This document shows, piece by piece, positions 44,452-53,784 of a stretch of DNA of 64,000 nucleotides. The notes under the pieces were generated by a model that made no database searches, had not been told where the DNA came from, and saw only the letters and a list, made by a program, of their open reading frames with translations. The stretch is from Shinella zoogloeoides (GTDB lineage: Bacteria > Pseudomonadota > Alphaproteobacteria > Rhizobiales > Rhizobiaceae): contig NZ_CP086610.1 of assembly GCF_020883495.1 (NCBI RefSeq), positions 2,461,501 to 2,525,500 of the forward strand, read 5' to 3'. The position numbers were made by a program, and so were the translations under genes. Every line of letters starts with the position of its first letter. The stretch's first letter is position 1.

Positions 44452-45648
44452 TCAAAGCAGGTTGAACTGCGGGAAGGATTTGCGGTCGATGTGGTAGACC
44501 GCGAGGTAGTCGTTCGACCGGAAGAAGCCCGGGGCCTGGGCGTAGGCGTAGGCATTCGTCCAGCGGACAGGGCCGATGTCGCGGTGAACCGTGGCCACCA
44601 CGCCCGCATTGCTGAATTCCAGCGAATGCGCCAGCCCGTTCACCAGCTTGATCTCGAAGCCGCAGTGGAGCGCGGTGTAGAACTGGTAGGTGATGTGGTC
44701 GAAAATGCTGTGCCCCAGCCGCTCCACGAACTGGAGGTTGGCGCTCCAGCCGATCCAGTCGAGGAAGCCGGGAACGGTTTTCGCGTCATAGACCGGCAGA
44801 TCCCACCACCAGGTATAGAGACCCCAGTCGTGTGAAAGCGCGCGGATTTTCTCGTGCTCGGCGGCGGGCGCAAGGCCCAGCGAGGAGGCGTGCATGATCT
44901 GACGCTCGGCCATGTGCGTTTCGGTGAGCACGCCGCCATACCAGCAGGCATCCGACACGATCTTCGCCGCCGCTTCGGTCCAGCCGGTCGGGCGCAGGAT
45001 GAAGGTCTCCGCGTCGACGCAGAGGATGTGGTCGTAGGAGGCGTGTACCAGCGAGATCGCCAGGAACTTCTTGACTGTCGGCCAGACATTGCGCTCGGCA
45101 ACGAGCCTGAGCGCGCTTCCGCTGAAATGATCGTCGAGCACGATCGAATGGTAGTCGAGGAAGGAGGAAGCCTGGTGCATCGCGGCGAAGGCGCGGCGGT
45201 CGGCATCGGTGGAGAAGACGAAGACGATATCGTAGTCCGACCCCATGCTTTGATAGAGCAGATTGATGCCGTAGATGAAATAGGCGTCGTGGATGGGCAC
45301 GACGAGCGCCGTGCGGTTCTTCGGGCGTTCCAGCGCCTCGTCTTCCTTGAGGTAGTGCAGATGACCCGGCCCGCCCAGGCGGAAGGGGCCCTCCATCTCA
45401 TGGCGGCCGTCGACGGATGTCATCCGGCTGAATCGGGTCGAGACCTGCCCGTTCTCCGTCACGAATTCGATTGCCCCGCCCTTGACGCGCCAGGTGCTTT
45501 CATTCGGATGGGTGTAGCCGAGGATGCGCCCGCCGCTCGCCAGCGTCAGCGATTGGGAAAAGACGTCGCCGGTCGATGCGTTTCCGAACGTCCAGGTACG
45601 GCCCTTCGCCAGCTTTTCGAGCGAAAAGTCGTTGATATCGACACTCAT
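44452..45648 (-). CDS. Glycosyltransferase-like protein of unknown specificity
   Basis: This 398-residue protein has an N-terminal beta-rich ~110 residues. A GT-A-like region follows: ALVVPIHDAYFIYGINLLYQ, DYDIVFVFSTDADRRAF, and YDHILCVDAETFILRP, where DAE may take the place of the DxD metal motif. It ends AVYHIDRKSFPQFNLL. The next gene upstream on the strand encodes a DUF3431 protein, also sugar-transferase-like. Substrate and pathway cannot be deduced. Confidence 0.55.
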   Translation of the reverse strand: MSVDINDFSLEKLAKGRTWTFGNASTGDVFSQSLTLASGGRILGYTHPNESTWRVKGGAIEFVTENGQVSTRFSRMTSVDGRHEMEGPFRLGGPGHLHYLKEDEALERPKNRTALVVPIHDAYFIYGINLLYQSMGSDYDIVFVFSTDADRRAFAAMHQASSFLDYHSIVLDDHFSGSALRLVAERNVWPTVKKFLAISLVHASYDHILCVDAETFILRPTGWTEAAAKIVSDACWYGGVLTETHMAERQIMHASSLGLAPAAEHEKIRALSHDWGLYTWWWDLPVYDAKTVPGFLDWIGWSANLQFVERLGHSIFDHITYQFYTALHCGFEIKLVNGLAHSLEFSNAGVVATVHRDIGPVRWTNAYAYAQAPGFFRSNDYLAVYHIDRKSFPQFNLL

Positions 45649-45756
45649 TCATCCATTCCTTGTCCAAACCCGTAACGCGCGGGCGCTTGCGGCCAGCCGC
45701 CCCATGCTAGGAAGCCCCTCTTGCCTCAGGCTTGTGAGGCGAGGGAGCCGTTTGCC

Positions 45757-46536
45757 TTAAAGCGGCTGCGGCAGAAGCTTCGGCAGAACGAATTTCTCGC
45801 CGAAGAGGTGCAGCCAGAGACGCTCGAGGATGTAGCCGTAGACCGCGATGCCGGAGACGGAGAGGTTGCGCAGGGCCTCGATGGCCTCGGGGGGAACGGC
45901 GGCGACGTGCCGGTTGCGAACGGCGAAGATGGCGCCGTAGGAGAAAACGCCCAGCGTGTGCCGCGCAGCCTCGTCGGCCATCGCCTCCAGCCCGGCGAGC
46001 CGCAGGAAATGGCTGGCGATATTGGTGCCGTCGGGCAGGCCGCCATGGATGGCGCGGTAGACGTTGCCCATGCCCCAGGCGCCCTGGTCGATAAAATCGA
46101 TCGGCCCCCAGGTGAGCAGCGAGAAGTGCTCGAGGCGCACGCGCGGGCGGCCGAACAGACCCCGCTCATATTCCGACAGGAGAAGCGCCGGCGGCACCTT
46201 TTTCTCGGCGATCCACTGCCAGGACATCGGCTGCAGGTCGCCCCAGTTCCTCCAGGTGTGCAGAAGGTTGATGAAATCCGGGCTGTGCTCGAAGGGGCCG
46301 GCCTGGGCATAGACGGTGAAATCGTCGTCGTCCCGCCGCTCGGTCAGCATGTGGTGGAGATAGGTTTCCGATTCCCGCCCCTCGTTCGGCCGGTCGACGA
46401 TGGTGGAGGCGCGCCGGATGACGTCGGGGGATTCGATCCGGTCGCCCTTGTTGTAGATGACGACCTCGAAATCCTCGGGAATGAGTTTGATCCACTCCAG
46501 GGGTTCGGCATAACGCGCAAGCACGACACGGTTCAT
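45757..46536 (-). CDS. DUF3431 domain protein
   Basis: This 259-residue protein has the DUF3431 pattern (VVLARYAEPLEWIKLIPEDF, VVIYNKGDR, NEGRESETYLHHMLTERRDD, FTVYAQAGPFEHSPDF). The start at 46536 has GGAGG upstream; the frame remains open to 46608. The family is common near cell-surface polysaccharide genes and is thought to be glycosyltransferase-related, but no activity is established. It is probably in one unit with the gene at 44452. Confidence 0.8.
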   Translation of the reverse strand: MNRVVLARYAEPLEWIKLIPEDFEVVIYNKGDRIESPDVIRRASTIVDRPNEGRESETYLHHMLTERRDDDDFTVYAQAGPFEHSPDFINLLHTWRNWGDLQPMSWQWIAEKKVPPALLLSEYERGLFGRPRVRLEHFSLLTWGPIDFIDQGAWGMGNVYRAIHGGLPDGTNIASHFLRLAGLEAMADEAARHTLGVFSYGAIFAVRNRHVAAVPPEAIEALRNLSVSGIAVYGYILERLWLHLFGEKFVLPKLLPQPL

Positions 46537-46732
46537 AAAAGCCTCCAGCGACAGGGCACCTGAAAGGAGGCTCGTCATGAGCCTGAGGCCCGGGCCGCAT
46601 CCATCCATTCCGGCCCCAGCCTATGGCACGAAAATCTTGCTCGTGGCTGGAAGCCGGCAGGCCCTTCCCGCCCCTTGACGGCCAGCCCGGATCGCCTATT
46701 CCTCGACACGGATACGATCCGAAGGAGCCGGC

Positions 46733-47155
46733 ATGGACGCGGTCATCTATCACAATGAAAGATGCGGCACGTCGCGCAATACGCTGGCGCTCATCCGCAA
46801 TGCGGGCGTGACGGCGACAATCGTCGACTACCTCGCCTCGCCGCCTTCGAAGGAGGCGCTGCGGGCGTTGATTGCCGCCGCGGGCCTGACCGTGCGGGCG
46901 GCCCTGCGCGAGAAGGAGACGCCCTATGCGGCGCTCGGCCTCGACGATCCTGCGCTTTCCGACGACGCCCTGCTCGACCATATGATCGCGCAGCCGATCC
47001 TCATCAACCGCCCCTTCGTGACGACGCCGCTCGGAACGCGGCTGTGCCGCCCCTCCGAAACGGTGCTGGATATCCTGCCGGATACGCACAAGGGGCCCTT
47101 CGCCAAGGAGGATGGCGAGAAGGTGATCGGCGAGGACGGCAAGCGGCTCGTCTAA
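46733..47155 (+). CDS. arsC: Glutaredoxin-dependent arsenate reductase
   Basis: This 140-residue protein has the ArsC N-terminus YHNERCGTSRNTLAL with catalytic Cys11, LREKETPYAALGL, the ILINRPFV motif, GTRLCRPSETVLDILP and a final IGEDGKRLV. It reduces arsenate to arsenite with glutathione/glutaredoxin. GGAGCCGGC precedes the ATG. No other ars gene is nearby, so it is a stand-alone copy. It overlaps the end of the convergent glycosyltransferase gene by four bases. Confidence 0.93.
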   Translation: MDAVIYHNERCGTSRNTLALIRNAGVTATIVDYLASPPSKEALRALIAAAGLTVRAALREKETPYAALGLDDPALSDDALLDHMIAQPILINRPFVTTPLGTRLCRPSETVLDILPDTHKGPFAKEDGEKVIGEDGKRLV

Positions 47156-48258
47156 GGCCGCGCAAGGCCGAGGGCGGCGCGAAGCGTCGCCTCGCTCTTC
47201 TCCGCAAAACGCAGCGCCGCCAGATGGCCGCCTTCGGCATCGCGCGGCGGCAACGGACCGGCGAGCCGTCCGGTGACCGTCTCCGGGCTAGCCGCGATAT
47301 GCGGCAGGCTTTCGGCGGCGCACAGGCGATGCGCAAGCGAGCCTTGCCGCACGACGACGGGAATGCCGAGCTGCGCCGCCCGCCCGAGAATGCCGGACGC
47401 ATGGTCGCCGACCGGCGGATAAAGGCACCAGACCGCATCGCTCGCGGCATAGGTGCCGAGCAGTTCGGCATCGGAAAGCACCCGGTCGACCAGCACGCCG
47501 CCGGCCTCGACCAGAACGGCGGCATGCTCCCCCGCCGCCGGCACGACACGGCCACAGGCAATGAACTGGCAGCGCGCGCGCAGGCCAGCGGAGCGGGCAT
47601 AGACATCGGCGAACAGGTCGATGCCCTTTTCCGGGCTCTGCGTGCCGATGGCGCTCACCACCGGGCGCTCGCCCATCCGTCGCTCATCGCGCAGCGCCTC
47701 GATGGCCCTGCGCTCCTCCTCCGTCACATCCCAGAGCTGGAAGTCGTAGATCCAGCCATCCGCAATGGAGGCGAAAGCCGGGAAGATGCCGAAGGGCAGC
47801 ACAGTGAGCGTCTGGATGGAGCGCCAGCGCTTCAGCCGGCGCAGCACGGCCCGCCGCAAGCCATGGTGCCAGCGGGCGGAAACGGCGAGCGTCCTGGGCC
47901 GGGCCAGCAGGCCCACCGTGCGCCGCCCGATCATCGCCCGCAGCAGGCCGACGACGACATAGAGGAGGAACGCCTCCTCCACCATCAGGAACAGCACCGG
48001 AGCACGGGAAAGGAAGAGATCGCGCCGCCGACCCGCGCGGCGCGCACCGAACAGGCGCTCCAGAACCCGCAGATACGAACGACGCCGGCCGGTTTCGAGC
48101 CGGGTGTAGACCAGCGGCGCGCCCTGCCCGCTACCGGCTACGCCGCGTTCCGCCCCAACCGGCAGAAACCGCTGGCCGGCCTCCGCCGCAGGTTCCTCCG
48201 GCCATAGATCGGCGCGGGCAAACGAACCCGCCGCCGGCAGCATCGAGCCAACCAGCAT
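47152..48258 (-). CDS. GT-B type glycosyltransferase family protein
   Basis: This 368-residue protein begins MLVGSMLPAAGSFARADLWP after GGGGAGGGGG; a longer frame to 48387 lacks support. A membrane-associated hydrophobic stretch (FLMVEEAFLLYVVVGLLRAM) precedes the C-terminal Rossmann half with VVSAIGTQSPEKGIDLFADV and ASDAVWCLYPPVGDHASGIL, where the Glu-containing EX7E-like region is degenerate. Acceptor unknown. Confidence 0.65.
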   Translation of the reverse strand: MLVGSMLPAAGSFARADLWPEEPAAEAGQRFLPVGAERGVAGSGQGAPLVYTRLETGRRRSYLRVLERLFGARRAGRRRDLFLSRAPVLFLMVEEAFLLYVVVGLLRAMIGRRTVGLLARPRTLAVSARWHHGLRRAVLRRLKRWRSIQTLTVLPFGIFPAFASIADGWIYDFQLWDVTEEERRAIEALRDERRMGERPVVSAIGTQSPEKGIDLFADVYARSAGLRARCQFIACGRVVPAAGEHAAVLVEAGGVLVDRVLSDAELLGTYAASDAVWCLYPPVGDHASGILGRAAQLGIPVVVRQGSLAHRLCAAESLPHIAASPETVTGRLAGPLPPRDAEGGHLAALRFAEKSEATLRAALGLARP

Positions 48259-48428
48259 GCCCCCTCCCCGAAAACGTCGCAGGCATTGCCGGAAAGGCTT
48301 CCCTGCAGATGACAGGCGAGCGGACCAGCCCCATGGCCCGTATCGTCGCAACAGATCGGGATCGGGCGAAAACGCACCCACACACAACCATATCGCTAAT
48401 ATTTAGACTTTAACGTGCCGTTTACCGA

Positions 48429-48443
48429 TTTCAAGCGCTTTCA
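48429..48443. promoter_or_regulatory. LacI-type operator upstream of the lacI-family gene
   Basis: TTTCAAGCGCTTTCA (complement TGAAAGCGCTTGAAA) has the central CG-containing palindrome typical of LacI-family operators. It resembles the site at 51423-51440 and lies ~100 bases before the regulator gene, so autoregulation is likely. Confidence 0.5.
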
Positions 48444-48544
48444 CAACTCCTGCGGATTACCCGCGCGCATCCTTCGCGGCGCTTGCTGCACAGGGCCGAA
48501 GGGTTCATAAATGACACCCGGTCGCCCGCAGCAGAGAAGACAGC

Positions 48545-49561
48545 ATGAACCTCAAGGAATTCGCCGCGCGCATCGGCCTGTCTCAGACGACGGTCAGCCG
48601 GGCGATGAGCGGATATCCGGAGGTGAAGCCCGAGACGCGGGCGCGCGTGCTGGAAGCGGCCGAAAAGCTCGGCTACCGGCCGAACATCAGCGCACAGAGG
48701 CTCGCCACCGGCCGGGCCGGCGCCATCGGCATCGTCTTCCAGGGCGGCGGGCGCTTCGGCCCCCATTCCAGCGAGTTCATGGGCGGCCTCTCGACGCGCC
48801 TGCAGAAGGACGGCATCGATATCCTCGTCTCCACCGTGGAAACGCAGGACGAGGAGGAGGCCGCCTATCGCCGCCTTGCCGCCAGCAAGCGCGTGGACGC
48901 GGTGATCGTCCATACCACCGCCTGTACGGATACGCGCATCGCCCTGCTGCAGGCGCAGGGCCTGCCCTTCATCGTGCATGGCCGCAGCGAGGCGCAGGAA
49001 CCGTTCGCCTTCCTCGATATCGACAATTTCGGCGCCATCGAAGCCGCGACGCGGCATCTGGCGGGCCTCGGCCACCGCCGCATCGCCCTCATCAACGGCG
49101 ATATCGCGCACACCTATGCCCGCGACCGCGATGCGGCCTATCGCGCGACGCTTGCCGCCCACGGCCTTGCCCTAGACCCGGCGCTCGCCGGCCACGGCGA
49201 GTTCACGGACGAAACGGGTTTCCGGCTGATGCAGGCCTTCCTCGCCCTTCCCTCACCGCCGACAGCCGTGATCGCCGGCTCGATGATGTCGGCGCTCGGG
49301 GCCATGCGGGCGATCCGCATCGCCGGGCTTGCGGTGGGTGTGGACGTTTCGCTCATCGCCCATGATGATGTCTTCCCCTATCTCAGCCCCGACAATCTCG
49401 TGCCGGCGCTCACCACGACGCATTCGCCGATCCGCGCGGCGGGCGAGCGGATCGGCGACATGGTGCTGCGGCTGTTGCAAGGGGAAGCGCCCGAGACCTT
49501 GCAGGAGATCTGGCCGGTCGATTTCATCGTACGCGGCTCGACGGGTCCCGCCCCGGCCTAA
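48545..49561 (+). CDS. LacI-family transcriptional regulator
   Basis: This 338-residue protein has the LacI HTH and hinge (MNLKEFAARIGLSQTTVSRA, GYRPNISAQRLATG) and a periplasmic-binding-protein-like sensor domain (GAIGIVFQGGG, VDAVIVHTTACTD, FAFLDIDNFGAIEAATRHLA, VSLIAHDDVFPYLSP). It converges with the thuA/thuB-like pair, which has a LacI-type operator upstream. Sugar-controlled repression of that pair is the most likely role. Confidence 0.88.
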   Translation: MNLKEFAARIGLSQTTVSRAMSGYPEVKPETRARVLEAAEKLGYRPNISAQRLATGRAGAIGIVFQGGGRFGPHSSEFMGGLSTRLQKDGIDILVSTVETQDEEEAAYRRLAASKRVDAVIVHTTACTDTRIALLQAQGLPFIVHGRSEAQEPFAFLDIDNFGAIEAATRHLAGLGHRRIALINGDIAHTYARDRDAAYRATLAAHGLALDPALAGHGEFTDETGFRLMQAFLALPSPPTAVIAGSMMSALGAMRAIRIAGLAVGVDVSLIAHDDVFPYLSPDNLVPALTTTHSPIRAAGERIGDMVLRLLQGEAPETLQEIWPVDFIVRGSTGPAPA

Positions 49562-50605
49562 TCAGACCTTCCGTTCGCGGCGCTCCTTCTCGGTCTCGAT
49601 GGCAAGGTCGAGAACCTTCTGAAGCTCGGCCGCATGGCGGAAGCCGGGTTCTATCGCTTGGCGGGCGGCGACGGCGGCGGCGAAGCGCTGGTAGTTGGTC
49701 GGCACCGTGCCGGCGTCGATCTCCCTCCACACGGCCGCCTCCACATCCTCGCCAAGGCAGGCGCGCAGGCTCGATCCCTCGGTCGAATGGATCACCTCCA
49801 GCGCGCCGCGATCGCCATGCAGGCGAAGGCGCAGCTCGTTGAGGTGGCCGGTCGCCCAGCGGCTGGAATGAATGACCCCGAGCGCGCCATTGGCGAAGTC
49901 GACGGTCATGGCGAAGCTGTCATTGGCGTCGAGATCGTATTCGCCGATGCGGTTGCCCGGCGCCTTGTCGAAGGCCTTCAGGCGCGCGAAGACATGCTCC
50001 ACATCGCTTCCCGCACCGTAGCTGGCGAAGTCGAGGATGTGGATGCCGACATCGCCGAGAACGCCGTTTGAGCCGTGCTTCGTGGACAGCCGCCAGAGCC
50101 ACTGGCTTTCCGTCGCCCAGTCGCCCCACGCCTTCGAGACGAGCCAGCTTTGCAGATAGGACGCCTCGACATGGCGCACCTGACCGATCGCGCCGGCCAG
50201 CACCATCTCGCGCGCCTTCTGCAGCGGCGCGACATTGCGATAGGTAAGGTTCACCATGGTGACGAGGCCGGAGGCCTCCGCCGCGCGGGCCATCTCGTCC
50301 GCCTTGGCGTAGTTCTCCGCCAGCGGCTTTTCGCACATCACATGCTTGCCCGCCGCCAGCAGCGCCAGCGTGGTCGGATGGTGCGCCCGGTCGGGCGTCA
50401 CATTGGTCGCCGCATCGAAGTCGCCCCAGGCGATGGCCTCTTCCAGCGAGGTGAAGACATGCGCGATGCCATGCTGCGCGGCGAAGGCTTTCGCCCGCGC
50501 GGGATCGACATCGACGGCGCCGACGAGTTCGACGCCGTCGATTGCGGCAAAGTGCTCGGCATGGGTATTGGCCATGCCGCCGGTTCCAAGAACGAGAAGT
50601 CGCAT
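49562..50605 (-). CDS. Gfo/Idh/MocA family oxidoreductase (ThuB-like)
   Basis: This 347-residue protein has an N-terminal NAD(P)-binding Rossmann motif (LLVLGTGGMANTHAEHF), the EKP motif in HVMCEKPLAENYAKADEMAR, and a C-terminal sugar-oxidoreductase domain with GDVGIHILDFASYGAG. The ATG at 50605 has GAGGCAGG upstream and lies nine bases after the ThuA-like stop. ThuA and ThuB oxidise trehalose-type disaccharides at the 3' position in Sinorhizobium. The exact substrate here is unproven. Confidence 0.82.
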   Translation of the reverse strand: MRLLVLGTGGMANTHAEHFAAIDGVELVGAVDVDPARAKAFAAQHGIAHVFTSLEEAIAWGDFDAATNVTPDRAHHPTTLALLAAGKHVMCEKPLAENYAKADEMARAAEASGLVTMVNLTYRNVAPLQKAREMVLAGAIGQVRHVEASYLQSWLVSKAWGDWATESQWLWRLSTKHGSNGVLGDVGIHILDFASYGAGSDVEHVFARLKAFDKAPGNRIGEYDLDANDSFAMTVDFANGALGVIHSSRWATGHLNELRLRLHGDRGALEVIHSTEGSSLRACLGEDVEAAVWREIDAGTVPTNYQRFAAAVAARQAIEPGFRHAAELQKVLDLAIETEKERRERKV

Positions 50606-50613
50606 GGCCTGCC

Positions 50614-51399
50614 TCAACGGTAACCGGCTTCGCCGGCTTCATGCAGCTTCGGCCCGCGCTCGACGATCGGCTCCAGCGCCGTTTCCACCGGCACGTTCGG
50701 CGCGTCGTGGATCGCCGTATAGGCGCTCTGCGGGTTGAAGGCCCATTTCACGCCGTTGACCAGAACCTTCTGCACGGTGGCGTCATGATAGGTCGGGTAG
50801 GTCTCGTGGCCCGGGCGGAAATAGAAGATATTGCCCGCGCCGCGCCGCCAGGTGAGGCCCGAACGGAACACCTCGCCGCCGGCGAACCAGGAGATGAACA
50901 CCGTCTCCAGCGGCTCGGGCACGGAGAACTGCTCGCCGTACATTTCCTCATTCTCCAGAACGAAGTTCTCGCCGAGACCCTCGGCGATGGGATGGCGCGG
51001 ATTGACGACCCAGACACGCTCCCGCTCACCGGCCTCGCGCCATTTCAGCGCGCAGGGCGTGCCCATCAGGCGCTTGAAGATCTTGGAGAAATGGCCGGAA
51101 TGGAGGACGAGAAGGCCCATGCCCTCCCACACGCGCTTCGCCACGCGTTCCACCACCACGTCGCTTACAGCGCCGTGGTTCTGGTGGCCCCACCAGGTCA
51201 GCACGTCCGTCTCGGCCAAACGCGCCTCCGTCAGGCCGTGCTCCGGTTCCTGCAGGGTGGCCGTCGTGGCCGTGATCGCGGGGTCCCGGTTGAGCGCGTC
51301 CGCGATCGTGTTGTGCATGCCGTTCGGATAGATCGAGCGGACGACCGCGTTCGTCTGCTCGTGGATGTTCTCACCCCATACGATGGTGCGTATTGCCAT
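50614..51399 (-). CDS. ThuA-domain protein (trehalose utilisation family)
   Basis: This 261-residue protein has the ThuA glutamine-amidotransferase-like fold: [75 protein letters not shown] and [20 protein letters not shown]. It is the first gene of a two-gene unit with the oxidoreductase at 49562 and has a LacI-type operator 24 bases upstream. In the known pathway it works with ThuB in disaccharide 3-keto metabolism. Confidence 0.85.
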   Translation of the reverse strand: MAIRTIVWGENIHEQTNAVVRSIYPNGMHNTIADALNRDPAITATTATLQEPEHGLTEARLAETDVLTWWGHQNHGAVSDVVVERVAKRVWEGMGLLVLHSGHFSKIFKRLMGTPCALKWREAGERERVWVVNPRHPIAEGLGENFVLENEEMYGEQFSVPEPLETVFISWFAGGEVFRSGLTWRRGAGNIFYFRPGHETYPTYHDATVQKVLVNGVKWAFNPQSAYTAIHDAPNVPVETALEPIVERGPKLHEAGEAGYR

Positions 51400-51422
51400 G
51401 TGCCATTTCCTCGAAACTGAAA

Positions 51423-51440
51423 ATTGAAACCGCTTTCAAT
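51423..51440. promoter_or_regulatory. LacI-type operator upstream of thuA-like gene
   Basis: ATTGAAACCGCTTTCAAT is an 18-bp palindrome with a single central mismatch, in the GAAANCGNTTTC form usual for LacI-family repressors. It lies directly before the thuA-like gene. Confidence 0.65.
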
Positions 51441-51517
51441 TCCGGGAAATGGATAGAGGCAGCGCCGCCCTTTGGCAAGTGGGTCCCTGGCGGCTCCTTG
51501 CCGATTCCGGCTTTCGT

Positions 51518-51859
51518 TCAGTGGAATGTCGACTTGGAGAAGAGGTTCAGCACGACGACGCCGGCGATGATGAGGCCAAGGCCGAGGATCGCGGCCGGAT
51601 CGAGCTTCTGGCCGAAGACGAAATAGCCGACGAGCGAGATCAGCACGATGCCAAGCCCGCTCCAGATCGCATAGGCGATGCCGACCGGCACGAAACGCAG
51701 GCTCCAGGACAGGAAATAGAAGGCGATGGCGTAGCAGACCACCATCGTCGCCGTCGGCACGAGGCGGGTGAAGTGCTGGGCCGCCTGCATGGCGGAGGTG
51801 CCGAGCACCTCGAAGACGATGGCGACGACGAGAACGGCGTAGACGGCGGTAAGGTTCAT
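51518..51859 (-). CDS. Small multidrug resistance (SMR) efflux protein
   Basis: This 113-residue protein has four membrane helices and the SMR signature: YAVLVVAIVFEVLGTSAMQA with the essential Glu in helix 1, ATMVVCYAIAFYFLSWSLRF, PVGIAYAIWSGLGIVLISLV and AAILGLGLIIAGVVVLNLFS. It exports quaternary ammonium-type cations in exchange for protons. The start MNLTAVY is chosen over an upstream codon that would add an unlikely basic extension. It is preceded on the same strand by a tetR gene. Confidence 0.9.
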   Translation of the reverse strand: MNLTAVYAVLVVAIVFEVLGTSAMQAAQHFTRLVPTATMVVCYAIAFYFLSWSLRFVPVGIAYAIWSGLGIVLISLVGYFVFGQKLDPAAILGLGLIIAGVVVLNLFSKSTFH

Positions 51860-51919
51860 GGCAGGTCTCCGGCGCGGGCCGCGCCAACGGGCGCCGCGGG
51901 GCATAAATTCAAGGAGGCG

Positions 51920-52480
51920 TCAAAGACGCGACAGCACCATCAGCCGCTCCAGCATGGCCGCGCGCGCCGGCGGGTCCATGACCGGCGCGCCGAGCAGGTC
52001 GGCCAGCCAGAGCCCGTCCACCGCGTAGCGCACCAGCATGGCGTCGAGCGCGGAATCCGTGCCGACATTCTCGGCAAGCTGCCGCTCCACCCATTGTCGC
52101 CAGCGCTCGCGCAGGTGCGGCTCGGAGATGAGCGCGACGATCAGCACCTTCCACTGGTCGCCGTCCGCCATACCCTCCGGCAGGAACCAGATGGCGACAT
52201 AGGCCCGCGTGAAGCGCCCCTTCGGCTCCGGATCGTCCCGCATCCTTTCGGCAAGAGCCCGGTCGAACTTGCCCGTCAGGTCGTCGAACAGGCCGTCGAG
52301 CAGCGACAGCTTGTTGGGGAAATGGTGCAGCAGGCCGCCCTTGCTGACGCCCGCCGCCTGCGAGACCGCATCGAGCGTCACGCTCGACGGCCCCTTCTCC
52401 AGCGACAGCTTCGCCGCGACCTCCAGCAATTGCTGGCGGACGGCTTCGGGGTGCTTCTTGCGGTGATGTGCTTGGCTCAT
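51920..52480 (-). CDS. TetR-family repressor, probably of the SMR gene
   Basis: This 186-residue protein has the TetR HTH (SSVTLDAVSQAAGVSKGGLL, HHFPNKLSLLDGL) and a helical ligand domain. The start at 52480 excludes an N-terminal extension running through the operator. It lies 60 bases upstream of the SMR gene on the same strand, a common repressor/efflux arrangement. Confidence 0.87.
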   Translation of the reverse strand: MSQAHHRKKHPEAVRQQLLEVAAKLSLEKGPSSVTLDAVSQAAGVSKGGLLHHFPNKLSLLDGLFDDLTGKFDRALAERMRDDPEPKGRFTRAYVAIWFLPEGMADGDQWKVLIVALISEPHLRERWRQWVERQLAENVGTDSALDAMLVRYAVDGLWLADLLGAPVMDPPARAAMLERLMVLSRL

Positions 52481-52491
52481 GCGAAAAACAT

Positions 52492-52505
52492 ACCGTCCAG
52501 ACGGT
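52492..52505. promoter_or_regulatory. TetR-type operator
   Basis: ACCGTCCAGACGGT is a palindrome (ACCGTC, two bases, GACGGT) located 11 bases upstream of the tetR start, matching operators common for this TetR subfamily. Autoregulation of tetR and the SMR gene is expected. Confidence 0.65.
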
Positions 52506-52624
52506 TTCTTGTCAATCGACGGCAAGGCGGGTAACGGGAAGGCGGGCGCGTTTCGTCGCGGCCTCGCGGCCGGCATTGCGCCCTCAGCGCGCCGGCGCTA
52601 AGACCGGAGCGAACGGGAAACATC

Positions 52625-53041
52625 ATGACGGACACGACGGAAGACCAGCAGCGGCAGGGCGAGACGGTCACCCTCTACGAGGCCATCGGCGGCGACGCTG
52701 CGGTGCGCGCGCTGACGCGCCGCTTCTACGAGCTGATGGATACCCTGCCGGAAGCCGCCCGCTGCCGGGCCGTCCACCCGCCGGACCTGACCGGCAGCGA
52801 GGAAAAACTCTACGAATACCTGACGGGCTGGCTCGGCGGCCCGCCGCTCTATACGCAAAAGCGCGGGCACCCCATGCTGCGCCGCCGCCATTTCGCCGCC
52901 CCGATCGGTCCGGCGGAGCGGGACGAATGGCTGCTCTGCTTCGTGCGCGCGCTGGAGGAAACGGTGCCGGGCGAGGGTCTGCGCGCCGTCATCCTCGAAC
53001 CCGTGACGCGGCTCGCCCACCACATGCAGAACCAGGAATAA
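52625..53041 (+). CDS. Group II truncated haemoglobin
   Basis: This 138-residue globin has TLYEAIGGDAAVRALTRRFY with the B10 Tyr, the proximal His in RRRHFAAPIG and the G8 Trp in RDEWLLCF, the group II (trHbO) pattern. These proteins bind O2 or NO and are linked to redox or nitrosative stress. The next gene (DUF423) starts four bases after its stop. Confidence 0.88.
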   Translation: MTDTTEDQQRQGETVTLYEAIGGDAAVRALTRRFYELMDTLPEAARCRAVHPPDLTGSEEKLYEYLTGWLGGPPLYTQKRGHPMLRRRHFAAPIGPAERDEWLLCFVRALEETVPGEGLRAVILEPVTRLAHHMQNQE

Positions 53042-53045
53042 TCCG

Positions 53046-53411
53046 ATGTCCTTTTCGCTCCGCTCGGCAAGCCTTCTCGTCGCCGGCCTGATGGGCCTTG
53101 CCGGCGTCGCCGCGGCCGCAGCCGCATCCCATGGCAGCGATCCGCGCCTGATGGCCGGCGCTTCCGCCATGTGCCTCGCCCATGCGCCGACGCTGATCGC
53201 GCTTCATGCCGCATGGCCCACGGTGCGCACCGCGCCGCTTGCGGCCCTGCTTCTCATCGTCGGCACGGCGCTCTTTGCCGGCGACCTTATCTTCCGCCAT
53301 TCGGCAGGCCACGGCCTCTTCCCCATGTCCGCGCCGACCGGCGGGTTCCTCATGATGGCGGGATGGCTGGCGGTGGCGCTGGGCGCTTTCCTGCCGCGCG
53401 GCAACGCCTGA
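53046..53411 (+). CDS. DUF423 membrane protein
   Basis: This 121-residue protein has about four membrane helices and the family motifs LMGLAGVAAAAAASHG and LFAGDLIFRHSAGHGLFPMS-like blocks (GTALFAGDLI, APTGGFLMMAGWLAVALGAF). Function unknown. It is co-transcribed with the truncated haemoglobin gene. Confidence 0.85.
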   Translation: MSFSLRSASLLVAGLMGLAGVAAAAAASHGSDPRLMAGASAMCLAHAPTLIALHAAWPTVRTAPLAALLLIVGTALFAGDLIFRHSAGHGLFPMSAPTGGFLMMAGWLAVALGAFLPRGNA

Positions 53412-53412
53412 G

Positions 53413-53784
53413 TCAGCACTGCGGGATACGGCCGAAGCGCAGCAGGTTGCCGTGCGGATCGTGGATGTAGAATTCTTCCATGTTCCACGGCCGCACGCTC
53501 ATCGGCGTCAGCCCCGGCACATCGCGCGCGGTGAATTCGCGGTGAAGATCGCCGATGCCGCCGCCGCGCAGGTAGACGGAGGTGCGCTCGCAAAGCGTCC
53601 GGTCGTCGGTCAGCCAGAAATGCAGCTCCATGCCGGGACGGCGGACGATGAGATAATCGCCCGTCTCATAGACCAGTTCGGCAAAGCCGAGCTTGCCGGC
53701 GTAGAAATCCCGTGTCTCGGCAATGTCGAGCGACGGCAGGACAGGCAGGACCTCGATGCGGTCCGGATCGTCGAGCGCGCTCAT
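53413..53784 (-). CDS. VOC family (glyoxalase/bleomycin resistance-like) protein
   Basis: This 123-residue protein has the paired beta-alpha-beta-beta-beta VOC fold: LPVLPSLDIAETRDFYAGKL and FYIHDPHGNLLRFGRI. It resembles bleomycin-resistance-type binding proteins. Its ATG overlaps the stop of the haem monooxygenase gene, so it is the last gene of the operon beginning at 55003. Its ligand is unknown. Confidence 0.82.
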   Translation of the reverse strand: MSALDDPDRIEVLPVLPSLDIAETRDFYAGKLGFAELVYETGDYLIVRRPGMELHFWLTDDRTLCERTSVYLRGGGIGDLHREFTARDVPGLTPMSVRPWNMEEFYIHDPHGNLLRFGRIPQC

